A stretch of DNA of 64,000 nucleotides, taken from positions 186,001 through 250,000 of the forward strand of contig NZ_WQCG01000004.1 of the NCBI RefSeq assembly GCF_013032505.1. The letters run 5' to 3'. The position numbers were made by a program, and so were the translations under genes. Each line of letters begins with the position of its first letter. Positions within the stretch are counted from its first letter, which is position 1. The notes beneath the pieces were generated by a model. It saw nothing but the letters and a program-made list of their open reading frames with translations. It was not told the DNA's origin and did not search any database. Below, piece after piece: positions 17,241 through 26,031 of the stretch. This DNA comes from Ruegeria atlantica. Its GTDB lineage: Bacteria > Pseudomonadota > Alphaproteobacteria > Rhodobacterales > Rhodobacteraceae.

Positions 17241-18683
17241 TCAATGCCGGGCGATTTGCAAACAGGCGCGCAGGCCGCAGTCTCCAGCCTCAAATCGCAT
17301 TTCTCCACCGTGTTGCTCGGCCACAGTTGCAGCGATCGTCAGGCCCAGACCGTAGCCATCGGATGACCCGGTGTTAGAGCCGCGCCGAAATGGGGCCATC
17401 AGGTTTTCGATGTCCGAGACAGACAGATCGGTGCCTTTGTCTTCTACCGTGATCGTTGCGGTGGTTGCATCGGTTTCCAGTTGCACTTCGGCATGCCGAC
17501 CATATTTCAACGCATTGTCGATCAGATTGGTCAGCGCGCGCTTGAGCGATATGGGGCGCGCCATGACCAGAACGCGACGTGTTTCGGTCAGCTGTCCGTG
17601 ACCGCGCCGGGACATGAAAACCGAGGTGGCGCCTTCGACTGAAACCGGCTCGGTCTTTTTCAGCGTCACCGGCAGGTCCATGTCTTGATAGTCGGCGACC
17701 AGAGATTCGACCAGCGATGTCAGGGAGATCTGGCGTGGTTCTTCAACATCCAGTTCGGACCGTGTGTAGGTCAGGACGCTTTCGATCATGCCAGTCATCT
17801 GATCGACATCCGCCTCGAGTTTCTCACGCAGTTCGTCGTCGGGGATCAGGGCTGCACGCAGTCGCACGCGGGTGGCAGGTGTGCCGAGATCGTGGCTGAC
17901 GCCGGACAGGACCGTCGCCCGTTTTTCAAGCTGAGCGCGCTCGGCCTCGAGGTTGGCGTTCACCGCCGAAACGATGTCGCGCAGCTCATCCGGGCCATCC
18001 ACTTCATAGCTTTCCGGCCCGCCAAGGCGCTGTCGTTCGCGCAGCGCGCGGGCAAACCGGGTGAAAGTTTCCGAAACATTGCTGACCGAAGACAGGATGA
18101 CCGCCAGGGCGACGATCCCTATAAGAACCGCAGGCAGGCGCAGGTCAACGGGTGCAGCCTGACAGCCCCAAATCTTGGTTCCGTCGACCTGGTGCCAGGC
18201 CTCGCGTCCGAATTTCGCGATCAGGATTGGTTCACTGCAGTATGTCGCCAGCAACCGGGTCAGGTTCCCCATTTTCTCGGGTCCGGTCTGATCATTGCCC
18301 GACACAATATCCGAAACCGGGTACACCAGCCGATCAGACAGAATCGCCACGGTTAACTCACGCCCGCTCAGCGGTGAGGAACTATCGGTAAGGATCGAAA
18401 GGTTGGTGACGAAGCGGCGGTCTGAAAACCCAGGCAACCGCTGGAACTCACCATTTTCGGCAAGGGCTGTGTCTTGGGGCGGCAATCGAGTGATCGATAG
18501 TCCTTCGGACGGGGCCATGCCGGTCCGAAGTTCTTCGTAGACCGTGAAACCGGCGACAAAGGACTGCAGCAGATAGTCGTTCCAGGCGCGGGCCGATGCG
18601 AACCACATCCCGGCCGAGACAAGCCCGGCCGCAAAGGCCGAGAGGGTCCACAGCCATCCCAAATTGCGCAGGCGCAGCGTCAT
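17241..18683 (-). CDS. Sensor histidine kinase
   Basis: A 480-residue membrane kinase with helices at about 10-30 and 183-201 enclosing a periplasmic sensor domain of some 150 residues. A HAMP-like linker (about 202-255) follows, then an H-box with His264 in GVSHDLGTPATRVRLRAAL, an N-box (TNLIDNALKYG) and a glycine box (GYGLGLTIA). It overlaps the response-regulator gene by 4 bases, so the two are partners. They stand divergently from a sugar ABC importer, as GtrS/GltR stand near gts genes in Pseudomonas, which suggests a carbohydrate-linked signal. That link is inferred from position. Confidence 0.88.
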   Translation of the reverse strand: MTLRLRNLGWLWTLSAFAAGLVSAGMWFASARAWNDYLLQSFVAGFTVYEELRTGMAPSEGLSITRLPPQDTALAENGEFQRLPGFSDRRFVTNLSILTDSSSPLSGRELTVAILSDRLVYPVSDIVSGNDQTGPEKMGNLTRLLATYCSEPILIAKFGREAWHQVDGTKIWGCQAAPVDLRLPAVLIGIVALAVILSSVSNVSETFTRFARALRERQRLGGPESYEVDGPDELRDIVSAVNANLEAERAQLEKRATVLSGVSHDLGTPATRVRLRAALIPDDELREKLEADVDQMTGMIESVLTYTRSELDVEEPRQISLTSLVESLVADYQDMDLPVTLKKTEPVSVEGATSVFMSRRGHGQLTETRRVLVMARPISLKRALTNLIDNALKYGRHAEVQLETDATTATITVEDKGTDLSVSDIENLMAPFRRGSNTGSSDGYGLGLTIAATVAEQHGGEMRFEAGDCGLRACLQIARH

Positions 18684-19411
18684 TCTTCGACCGAAATGTC
18701 GGCGGCAAAGATATAGCCGACCCCGCGTTCTGTGCGCAGCATTTGTGGATCTTTCGGGTTGGCCTCGATCTTCGAGCGCAAACGGCCGACCAGCATGTCG
18801 ATGGCGCGCCCCTGGGCTTCGGGCTTGTCGCTGTCGCCCGTGACATCCAGCGCCGCGACGATTTCATCGCGGGTCAGTGGTATGTGCGGATTGGCCAGCA
18901 GGACCTTGAGCAGGGCGGTTTCCCGTTGCGATAGCGCGACGAGATAGCCTTCGGGCGAATGCAAGTCGTCGCGCTTGCCGTCAAAGACCCAACCGTTGAA
19001 CCGAAAAGTACGCGTACGACGGCGATAGGCCAACGAAGACGACCGTCTTGCGCGCTGCATTACTGCCCGGACACGGGCTAGCATCAGTTGGGGGTTGAAT
19101 GGTTTGGCGATGTAGTCGTCTGCCCCGACCTCGTACCCCGCCATGCGCTGATGGTCGGCGGACAAGGCCGAGACCAGAATGATCGGCACGTCCTGTTCGC
19201 GTCGCAACCGTGCACAGATGTCGATGCCGTTTTCATCCCCCAACATGACGTCCAGCAGGATCAAGTCGATCCGACCATTGGACAGGTGCGCGCGGATTTC
19301 CCGCTCAGCGCTGGCAGGCAGGGCGATGAACCCGTTCTTTTGCAGTAATTGGGTCATCATCGACCGCATATCAGGGTCGTCATCCACCACCAGCAGCCGC
19401 GGAATGCTCAC
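18680..19411 (-). CDS. OmpR-family response regulator
   Basis: A 243-residue regulator with a receiver domain (5-118) with acidic pocket DDD at 10-12, phosphoacceptor Asp54 in LLLDVML and Lys104 in AKPFNPQ. A winged-helix OmpR/PhoB DNA-binding domain follows (about 140-238, ending RTERGVGYIF). It starts at a GTG at 19411 with GGGAGG upstream. It is the first gene of the operon with the kinase, and the divergent intergenic region holds spaced TGTAAC repeats that could be its binding sites. Confidence 0.93.
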   Translation of the reverse strand: MSIPRLLVVDDDPDMRSMMTQLLQKNGFIALPASAEREIRAHLSNGRIDLILLDVMLGDENGIDICARLRREQDVPIILVSALSADHQRMAGYEVGADDYIAKPFNPQLMLARVRAVMQRARRSSSLAYRRRTRTFRFNGWVFDGKRDDLHSPEGYLVALSQRETALLKVLLANPHIPLTRDEIVAALDVTGDSDKPEAQGRAIDMLVGRLRSKIEANPKDPQMLRTERGVGYIFAADISVEE

Positions 19412-19438
19412 TCTGTCTGTCCTCCCAATCTTCTTGTT

Positions 19439-19470
19439 CTGTTTCCGTCCATTGTAACGAACGGAAACAG
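19439..19470. promoter_or_regulatory. Perfect 10-bp inverted repeat upstream of the response regulator
   Basis: CTGTTTCCGT (19439-19448) and ACGGAAACAG (19461-19470) are perfect complements separated by 12 bases, 28 bases before the leftward regulator start. This is a plausible operator, or on RNA a stem in the 5' leader. Confidence 0.45.
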
Positions 19471-19498
19471 ATTCAATGTCAACGTAACACGCTGTAAC
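19453..19498 (+). promoter_or_regulatory. TGTAAC direct repeats in the divergent intergenic region
   Basis: TGTAAC occurs at 19453-19458 and 19493-19498, with CGTAAC at 19483-19488. The last two are 10 bases apart, one helical turn, as expected for tandem binding of an OmpR-type regulator. They lie between the response-regulator gene and the sugar-binding-protein gene. Confidence 0.45.
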
Positions 19499-19628
19499 AG
19501 AAGTGGTGAAAATTTGGGCGGTGTCCGCGTCTTAACGTGATTTCCAAGTTGTCAGGAGGGCAACTGATCTCAGTAATAGCGCCATCGCTGCCTCGGCAGT
19601 CACTGAGTTCTCAGGGAGGAGACAAGAA

Positions 19629-20873
19629 ATGAATCGTTTTGCATTTGCCACCGTTTCGACCTTGGCCGTTGCGGCCGCGTCGGGTGCTGTGGCTGAACCG
19701 CAGGCTGAAGTTCTGCACTGGTGGACCTCGGGCGGTGAAGCCAAATCGGTTGCCGTTCTGCAGGAAGAGTTCGCCTCGAATGGCGGCACCTGGACCGATA
19801 TGCCTGTTGCTGGCGGTGGCGGTGACGCTGCAATGACTGCGCTGCGTGCCCGCGTTCTGGCTGGCAATGCTCCGACCGCCGTTCAGCTGAAGGGCCCCGC
19901 CATTCAGGAATGGTATGAAGAAGGCGTTCTGGCCGATATCTCGGCCGTTGCTGAGGCCGAAGGCTGGGGCGAAGTGCTGCCCGCATCGATCGCTGGTCAC
20001 ATGAAGTGCGAAGGCACCTGGTGTGCAGCACCGGTAAACGTGCACCGCGTAGACTGGATCTGGGCCAACGCCGACGTTCTGGCGGCCAATGGCATCGAAA
20101 TGCCGACCACCTGGGACGAATTCAACGCCGCCGCTGAAAAGCTGCAGGCCGCTGGCGTGATCCCGTTGGCCCATGGTGGTCAGGCGTGGCAGGACGCGAC
20201 TGTATTCGAAACCGTAGTTCTGGGCATTGGTGGCCCTGAGTTCTTCCAGAAAGCGCTGGTTGATCTGGACCCCGAGGCACTGACTTCGGACACGATGGTC
20301 CAAGTATTTGATCAGATGCGCACCCTGCGTGGTTATGTGGACGAAAACTTCTCGGGTCGTGACTGGAACCTGGCAACAGCTATGGTCATGAACGGCGAAG
20401 CGGCCTTCCAGATCATGGGTGACTGGGCCAAGGGCGAATTCCTGGCGGCTGGCAAGAAGCCGGGCGAGGATTTCTTGTGCGCCTCGACCCCCGGTGACGG
20501 CTACCTGTACAACGTCGACAGCTTTGCCATGTTCGACGTGGACGGTGACGACAAGAAAGCCGGTCAGGACCTGCTGGCCAAGCTGATCGTGGCACCGAAC
20601 TTCCAGAAAGTGTTCAACCTGAACAAAGGCTCGATCCCTGCGCGCACCGACGTGGCACTGGATGACTTCGACATCTGCGCCAACCTGTCGGCCGAAGATA
20701 TGGGCTCGACCTCGGACGCAGGTTCGCTGCTGCCGTCCTATGCCCACGGCATGGCGCTGCGCGGGTCGCAGTCCGGTGCGATCACCGACGTTGTGACCGC
20801 GCACTTCAACTCGGATATGTCCTCGGCTGATGCTGTTCAGCAACTGGCGGACGCAGTGGCCAACAGCTACTGA
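19629..20873 (+). CDS. Sugar ABC transporter, periplasmic substrate-binding protein
   Basis: A 414-residue family-1 extracellular solute-binding protein with a signal peptide (about 1-22, cleaved before EPQAEVLHWW). Features are the HWWTSGGEAKSV start, WANADVLAANGIEMPTTWDEF in the middle and GSIPARTDV near residue 340, the pattern of GtsA-like glucose/mannose-binding proteins. It would capture a sugar in the periplasm for the two permeases downstream. GGGAGGAG lies 9 bases before the ATG. A 10-bp hairpin follows the gene, as is common where the binding protein is made in excess. Confidence 0.9.
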   Translation: MNRFAFATVSTLAVAAASGAVAEPQAEVLHWWTSGGEAKSVAVLQEEFASNGGTWTDMPVAGGGGDAAMTALRARVLAGNAPTAVQLKGPAIQEWYEEGVLADISAVAEAEGWGEVLPASIAGHMKCEGTWCAAPVNVHRVDWIWANADVLAANGIEMPTTWDEFNAAAEKLQAAGVIPLAHGGQAWQDATVFETVVLGIGGPEFFQKALVDLDPEALTSDTMVQVFDQMRTLRGYVDENFSGRDWNLATAMVMNGEAAFQIMGDWAKGEFLAAGKKPGEDFLCASTPGDGYLYNVDSFAMFDVDGDDKKAGQDLLAKLIVAPNFQKVFNLNKGSIPARTDVALDDFDICANLSAEDMGSTSDAGSLLPSYAHGMALRGSQSGAITDVVTAHFNSDMSSADAVQQLADAVANSY

Positions 20874-20881
20874 TCCAATAC

Positions 20882-20910
20882 GCTCTGCCCCCTATACTGA
20901 GGGGCAGAGC
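20882..20910 (+). other. Intercistronic hairpin after the binding-protein gene
   Basis: GCTCTGCCCC and GGGGCAGAGC form a perfect 10-bp stem around a 9-base loop, 9 bases after the stop and 21 before the first permease. Such stems usually stabilise the upstream message or partly terminate transcription. The following T run is short. Confidence 0.65.
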
Positions 20911-20930
20911 ATCTTTCCCCGGAGGCTAAA

Positions 20931-21803
20931 ATGTCCGAATGGCTGGAAAATCACCTGCCCAAGGTGGTGCTGGCACCGTCGTTCATCGCCGTATTGATCT
21001 TTGTCTACGGCTTTATCGGATGGACTGCATGGGTGTCGCTGACACGATCGAAACTACTGCCGAAATACGAGATCAAAGGCTTCATTCAGTATGAACGCCT
21101 GTTTGATTCTCCCCGCTGGGACACGGCAATCAATAACCTGTATATTTTCGGCGCGCTTTTCATCGTGATCGCGATGGTGCTAGGCCTGTTGCTTGCTATC
21201 CTGCTGGATCAGAAAATCCGCGTCGAAGGTGCGATCCGCACGATTTACCTATATCCGATGGCGCTGTCGATGATCGTGACCGGCACAGCATGGAAGTGGA
21301 TTTTAAACCCGGGTCTGGGCATTGAATCCATGGTGCAGGGCTGGGGCTTTCCGAATTTCGAGTTCGACTGGCTGGTGAACCCTGACTACGCGATCTACAC
21401 GATCGTAATCGCTGCGATCTGGCAGAGTTCGGGCTTTGTCATGGCGTTGTTTCTGGCAGGTCTGCGTTCGGTGGATGGCGAAATCATCAAGGCCGCGCAG
21501 GTCGATGGTATCCCCACTTGGCGCATCTATACGGCGATCATCATCCCGTCGATGGCTCCGATCTTCCTATCGGCCTTCATCGTGCTGGCGCACCTTGCGA
21601 TCAAAAGCTTTGACCTAGTCATCGCCCTGACAGGCGGTGGTCCGGGTTACGCAACCGATTTGCCCGCCACATACATGTACGCCATGGCGTTCTCGCGCGG
21701 CGATATTGGTCAGGCGGCCTCGTCCGCGATGATCATGATGCTTGTCGTGTTTGCGATCGTGGTTCCCTACCTTTACTCAGAGCTGAGGGCGAAAAATGAC
21801 TGA
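20931..21803 (+). CDS. Sugar ABC transporter permease (MalF-like)
   Basis: A 290-residue inner-membrane subunit with six predicted helices and the ABC-permease EAA loop (IIKAAQVDGIPTWRIYTAIIIPSM, starting near residue 186) that docks on the ATPase. It pairs with the next permease, which begins 8 bases inside this gene. Sequence pattern and gene order match GtsB of glucose/mannose systems. CGGAGG precedes the ATG. Confidence 0.92.
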   Translation: MSEWLENHLPKVVLAPSFIAVLIFVYGFIGWTAWVSLTRSKLLPKYEIKGFIQYERLFDSPRWDTAINNLYIFGALFIVIAMVLGLLLAILLDQKIRVEGAIRTIYLYPMALSMIVTGTAWKWILNPGLGIESMVQGWGFPNFEFDWLVNPDYAIYTIVIAAIWQSSGFVMALFLAGLRSVDGEIIKAAQVDGIPTWRIYTAIIIPSMAPIFLSAFIVLAHLAIKSFDLVIALTGGGPGYATDLPATYMYAMAFSRGDIGQAASSAMIMMLVVFAIVVPYLYSELRAKND

Positions 21804-22695
21804 TCTGTCGATGCCCCAAACCCAAACCCGCACGCAAAGTGCCACTGGCAAGATTGCCTTGCGCTGGTTGCTATATGTCCTGCTTGGCCTGTTTGCGCTG
21901 TATTACCTGATGCCGCTGTTCGTGATGTTGACCACATCGCTGAAAAGCCTTGAGGAAATTCGCACCGGATCGTTGATCTCACTGCCACGCGAAGTCAGTT
22001 TCGATGCTTGGAAAACGGCATGGTCTGGCGCCTGTACCGGTATCCAGTGTGAAGGCCTGCGGCCCTATTTCTGGAACTCGGTCCTGATTGCGGTTCCTGC
22101 GGTTGCCATCTCGACCCTGCTGGGTGCGTTGAACGGCTATGTCGTGGCGCAATGGCGGTTCAAAGGGGCCAACATCATCTTCTCGCTGATGCTGTTTGGC
22201 TGCTTCATCCCGTTTCAGGTTGTTCTGCTGCCGATGGCGCGTCTGCTGGGCATGATGGGGATCGCCGGGACCATTCCGGGTCTGATCTTTGTCCACGTAA
22301 TCTACGGACTGGGTTTCACCACGCTGTTTTTCCGCAACTACTATGTCACCATTCCGGCCGAGCTGACCAAGGCCGCGCGGGTTGATGGCGCGGGCTTCAT
22401 GCGGATTTTCTGGTCGATTTTCCTGCCGCTGTCGCTGCCCATCATCGTGGTGACCGTGATCTGGCAGTTCACGCAGATCTGGAACGACTTCCTGTTCGGC
22501 GTGTCATTCAGCCAGGCAGGCACTCAGCCCGTGACCGTTGCGCTCAACAACATCGTAAACTCCACCACCGGCGTCAAAGAGTACAACGTCGACATGGCCG
22601 CCGCGATCATCGCGGGGCTGCCGACGCTGCTTGTCTATGTCGTTGCCGGTAAATATTTCATCCGCGGCCTGACCGCTGGTTCAGTGAAGGGATAA
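21796..22695 (+). CDS. Sugar ABC transporter permease (MalG-like)
   Basis: A 299-residue permease with six helices. A periplasmic insertion after helix 1 contains two cysteines (GACTGIQCEGLRPYFWNS, about 75-92), typical of GtsC-type subunits. The EAA loop is ELTKAARVDGAGFMRIFWSI. It overlaps the upstream permease and lies 3 bases before the ATPase gene. Confidence 0.92.
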   Translation: MTDLSMPQTQTRTQSATGKIALRWLLYVLLGLFALYYLMPLFVMLTTSLKSLEEIRTGSLISLPREVSFDAWKTAWSGACTGIQCEGLRPYFWNSVLIAVPAVAISTLLGALNGYVVAQWRFKGANIIFSLMLFGCFIPFQVVLLPMARLLGMMGIAGTIPGLIFVHVIYGLGFTTLFFRNYYVTIPAELTKAARVDGAGFMRIFWSIFLPLSLPIIVVTVIWQFTQIWNDFLFGVSFSQAGTQPVTVALNNIVNSTTGVKEYNVDMAAAIIAGLPTLLVYVVAGKYFIRGLTAGSVKG

Positions 22696-22698
22696 CCC

Positions 22699-23796
22699 AT
22701 GGCTCCCATCCTCGATATTAACAAACTCTATAAGAATTACGGTGCGACCGAAATTCTGAAAGACATCAACATCTCGATCGAACCGGGCGATTTCCTGGTG
22801 CTGGTCGGCCCTTCGGGTTGCGGTAAATCCACCCTGCTGAATTGTATTGCAGGGCTGGAGGAAATCACCGACGGGACACTGGCGATTGGCGGCAAGGACA
22901 TGACACATGTCAGCCCCAAGGACCGCGACATCGCAATGGTGTTCCAGTCATATGCTTTGTATCCAACGATGAGCGTGGCCAAGAACATCACTTTCGGCAT
23001 GAAGGTCCGCGGGGTCGATCAGGCGACGCAGGATGCCAAGCTCAAGGACGTTGCCTCGTTGCTGCAAATTGAGCCGCTGTTGAACCGTCGCCCCAGCCAG
23101 CTGTCCGGTGGTCAGCGTCAGAGGGTGGCGATGGGTCGTGCGCTGGTGCGTGACCCGAAACTGTTCCTGTTTGATGAGCCATTGTCGAACCTCGACGCCA
23201 AGCTGCGGGTTGAGATGCGAACTGAGATCAAGAAGCTGCACCAGACGCTGGATGCATCCATTGTGTATGTCACCCATGACCAGATCGAGGCGATGACACT
23301 GGCCACAAAGATCGTGGTCCTGAAAGGCGGTATCGTTCAGCAAATCGGTAGCCCGGCCGAAATTTACAACAACCCGGCCAATCTGTTTGTCGCTGATTTC
23401 ATGGGCTCGCCCGCGATGAACCTGATCCCGGCGCAGGTCTCTAAAAACGGGTCGGGTACACAAATCGCCATCTCGCGCGAAACAGGTGAGACGCTGGTTC
23501 TGAACGAGGCGCGCGATCTGTCGCTACCCGAGGACGTGATTCTGGGCCTGCGCCCCGAGGACATCGCCGAGGCAGGATTCCGCGCTGGTGACGGCGTACA
23601 GGAAGCCGCGTGCATGGTCGATATGGTCGAACCGGCAGGGGCCGATACCTATGTGGTCTCGGAACTGGGCGGCAAGCAGGTCACTGCGCGTTTGCACGCG
23701 GAAACCAGTGCCCAGGCAGGCAAAATGCTGAACCTGGCCTTTGACATGAGCAAGGTGTCCTACTTCGCCAAAGAGACCGGAGAGCGACTGAATTGA
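22699..23796 (+). CDS. Sugar ABC transporter ATP-binding protein (UgpC/MalK type)
   Basis: A 365-residue ATPase. Walker A is GPSGCGKST (37-45), the Q-loop is MVFQSYALYPTMSV, the signature LSGGQRQRVAMGRALVR comes near residue 134, Walker B is LFLFDEPLSNLD and the switch histidine is in VYVTHDQ. The C-terminal TOBE/OB regulatory domain (about 240-365) is that of the sugar-importing CUT1 class. It is the last gene of the operon and is followed by a strong terminator. Confidence 0.94.
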   Translation: MAPILDINKLYKNYGATEILKDINISIEPGDFLVLVGPSGCGKSTLLNCIAGLEEITDGTLAIGGKDMTHVSPKDRDIAMVFQSYALYPTMSVAKNITFGMKVRGVDQATQDAKLKDVASLLQIEPLLNRRPSQLSGGQRQRVAMGRALVRDPKLFLFDEPLSNLDAKLRVEMRTEIKKLHQTLDASIVYVTHDQIEAMTLATKIVVLKGGIVQQIGSPAEIYNNPANLFVADFMGSPAMNLIPAQVSKNGSGTQIAISRETGETLVLNEARDLSLPEDVILGLRPEDIAEAGFRAGDGVQEAACMVDMVEPAGADTYVVSELGGKQVTARLHAETSAQAGKMLNLAFDMSKVSYFAKETGERLN

Positions 23797-23800
23797 GCTA

Positions 23801-23836
23801 AAAAACGCCGCGCGAACCCTATCGCGCGGCGTTTTT
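23801..23836 (+). terminator. Rho-independent terminator of the sugar ABC operon
   Basis: A perfect 15-bp stem (AAAAACGCCGCGCGA at 23801-23815 with its complement at 23822-23836) around a 6-base loop. The flanking A and T runs make it usable from both strands, so it may also serve the convergent mlaC gene. Confidence 0.9.
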
Positions 23837-23867
23837 CTAATTCTTAACCGGGTCGACTAACCTTGGT

Positions 23868-24467
23868 TTAGCCCATGTCCTTGATCAGACGGTTCAGGTC
23901 GCCGCCACGAGCGTCCAGCATTGCGCCAATTTCGGTCCGTTCGGTCAGCAGCATATTCACGCCTTCGATGAACATATTGAAGAACTTGTCGCGCCCCGAT
24001 TTGTCAGACACCAGGAATGTCACCTCGAAGGGGGACGAGCCTTGCAGCTTGACCGAGGTCCGTACTTCATAGCCAGCCTTGATCTTGCGGGCGTTCCGGA
24101 CAGTGACCTGCCCACCAATGAATTCGCGGAAACGTCGGCCATATTTGTTCGAGATATAGCCCTGAAACGCTCTGGTGAACTTTTTTAACTGTGATGGGCT
24201 GGCTGAACGGGCGTCTGCCCCCAGCACATAACGTGCCATGATCGGCACATCGGCATATTGCACAAAGATCTTTTCGAAATCCCGGATCATCGCCTTTTCG
24301 GATTTGCCCGAAGCAATAACACGGTTGATATCATCCACGACACTGACGACCAGAGCCTTGGCGCTGGCTTCCGTCTGGGCAAAGGCGGAAATGGGCAGGG
24401 CGGCAAGTGCCAGACCTGTTAGGCCGGTGGCGACAAAACCGCGGCGGTTCATAGAGTTACTCGGCAT
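23868..24467 (-). CDS. mlaC: Phospholipid-binding protein MlaC
   Basis: A 199-residue periplasmic carrier of the Mla (Ttg2D) family, which moves glycerophospholipids between the outer-membrane MlaA complex and the inner membrane. The signal sequence holds a twin-arginine-like NRRGF followed by a hydrophobic stretch. The mature part has the family segments FEKIFVQYADVPIMARYVLG and FTRAFQGYISNKYGRRF. The start is ambiguous: ATG at 24467 has GAGG 6 bases upstream, while ATGs at 24479 and 24452 are alternatives. The upstream ones overlap the mlaA coding end. The other Mla genes (mlaFEDB) are not nearby. Confidence 0.9.
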   Translation of the reverse strand: MPSNSMNRRGFVATGLTGLALAALPISAFAQTEASAKALVVSVVDDINRVIASGKSEKAMIRDFEKIFVQYADVPIMARYVLGADARSASPSQLKKFTRAFQGYISNKYGRRFREFIGGQVTVRNARKIKAGYEVRTSVKLQGSSPFEVTFLVSDKSGRDKFFNMFIEGVNMLLTERTEIGAMLDARGGDLNRLIKDMG

Positions 24468-25329
24468 AGGGGTCCTCATAGGGGTCCTCGTATGGGTCTA
24501 GGTAGGGATCTCTGACTGGGTCGGTTCCATTGTCTGCATAAGGGTCGTCGTAAAGACCCAGATAGGCTTCCTCATCGTCTCTCGCCAGTTCGAAGCGGCG
24601 ATTTTGTAGGTAAATGGTCCGCGCCTGCGCGTAACTGTCGGCGCTTTCATACAGGATTGAGTCGACCGTGTCCGAGAAACGGCCCCGATCACCCATCCGG
24701 CGCACGACCTCGGCATAAACGCCAATATTGTCGACGGGACGGACCGGAGAAAAGTTTATCGGATTCGAGAACAGGTTGACGATAACGCCAATCGAATCCC
24801 GCTGCGTTGAAGGGCCGTAGAGGGGTAGTTCAACATAGGCGCCTTCTCCAAAACCCCATACGTGCAGTGTTTCACCAAAGTCGGTATCCACAGGCGGAAG
24901 GTTCAGCTCGTCGGCGGGGGCTGATAACCCCAGCCCACCAACGGTCGAATTGATCACAAACCGCAACAGTGCGTTGCCGGATTGCTTGACATTGCCTTGC
25001 AGCAGGTAGTCAACTGCCTGGCCGGGCATCGTCAGGTTTTCAGCGAAATGGTTGAAGCTTGTCACCATCGGGTCAGGCACGATCTTCACGTACCCTTTCG
25101 AGGCCGGACGAAACAGAAACCGGTCGACGCCAAGATTGAACTTGTGGATGCCCCGGTTGTTGTTTTCATACGGATCAAATACCTCGCCCTGCGGCGCGCC
25201 TTCGGGAGGGCGCGTTGCGCAGGCGCTGAGAACTGCCATTACGGACAGAATGATCAGGGGTTTCAGGCTGATTCTGCTCAACACGGTCGTCGCCACTCCA
25301 AAAAGTCGGGACAATCCGTACCCGAACAA
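24457..25329 (-). CDS. mlaA: Outer-membrane lipid-asymmetry lipoprotein MlaA (VacJ)
   Basis: A 290-residue VacJ family lipoprotein that removes mislocalised phospholipids from the outer leaflet and hands them to MlaC. The lipobox is LSAC (cysteine near residue 37) after a longer than usual N terminus. The core has FDPYENNNRGIHKFN, NHFAENLTMPGQAVDYLLQG, FVINSTVGGLG and DTDFGETLHVWGFGEGAYVELPLYGPST, all classic. The C terminus carries repeated Asp-Pro-Tyr units (last 30 residues). It overlaps the mlaC start region, so translation is coupled. Confidence 0.95.
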   Translation of the reverse strand: MFGYGLSRLFGVATTVLSRISLKPLIILSVMAVLSACATRPPEGAPQGEVFDPYENNNRGIHKFNLGVDRFLFRPASKGYVKIVPDPMVTSFNHFAENLTMPGQAVDYLLQGNVKQSGNALLRFVINSTVGGLGLSAPADELNLPPVDTDFGETLHVWGFGEGAYVELPLYGPSTQRDSIGVIVNLFSNPINFSPVRPVDNIGVYAEVVRRMGDRGRFSDTVDSILYESADSYAQARTIYLQNRRFELARDDEEAYLGLYDDPYADNGTDPVRDPYLDPYEDPYEDPYAE

Positions 25330-25575
25330 TCAATCAATACTATCTTTGGCCGTTGTGCCCGGCCTATCCAAATTCACATAAGCGTTTCGCCACCAATATG
25401 AAACAGATAGCGTTTAACCCGCCGAAGCGGTCAACGTAAAGTGACACACGTTCAACAGTTCGGAATAAGAAAAGTTACGCCCACATACGGTTGAGGTCAC
25501 ATCGCCGTTTTCGCACTTTTCGATCCTCGCCTTCCCGGTTAGCTTCGCCCCGACTCAGAACTGGGAGGAGACCTC

Positions 25576-26031
25576 ATGAGCATCGCGGCGAAACTGGAAA
25601 GCCTGGGCGTCAACCTGCCGGACGCGCCTGCGCCGGCTGCCAACTATGTGCCCTTCGTGCGCGTGGGCAATATCGTCTATGTCTCGGGACAGATCTCGAA
25701 GGATGACGACCTGATTACCGGCAAGCTGGGTGCCGACATGGAGGTCGAGGCTGGCGCTGCTGCTGCAAAGGTGTGTGCGATCAACCTTTTGGCACAGGTC
25801 AAAGCAGCTTGCGGAGGCGACATCGAAAAGCTGGTGCGCGTGATCAAGCTGACCGGATTCGTGAATTCGACCGCCGACTTCACTGCCCAGCCGCAGGTGA
25901 TCAACGGCGCGTCGGACTTTCTGGTCGAGGCGCTGGGCGATGCGGGTCGCCATTCGCGTTCCGCTGTCAGCGCGGCAGCGCTGCCTTTGGGTGTGGCGGT
26001 TGAGATCGAAGGTATTTTCGAAGTTCAATGA
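25576..26031 (+). CDS. RidA (YjgF/YER057c/UK114) family protein
   Basis: A 151-residue RidA-like protein of the longer subgroup. Canonical RidA hydrolyses reactive imine/enamine intermediates from amino-acid metabolism. The segment VGNIVYVSGQISKDDD near residue 37 and ALPLGVAVEIEGIFEV at the end are family landmarks. The usual arginine that binds the carboxylate of the substrate is replaced around the GRHSRSAVSAAALPLG stretch, so the precise activity is uncertain. GGGAGG lies 7 bases before the ATG. Its stop overlaps the next start, making it the first gene of a tight operon. Confidence 0.87.
   Translation: MSIAAKLESLGVNLPDAPAPAANYVPFVRVGNIVYVSGQISKDDDLITGKLGADMEVEAGAAAAKVCAINLLAQVKAACGGDIEKLVRVIKLTGFVNSTADFTAQPQVINGASDFLVEALGDAGRHSRSAVSAAALPLGVAVEIEGIFEVQ

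Noticed and set aside
19611..20843. A 410-codon open frame on the minus strand
   Set aside because: It is the antisense shadow of the sugar-binding-protein gene, which has a signal peptide, family motifs and operon context; the antisense product has none.
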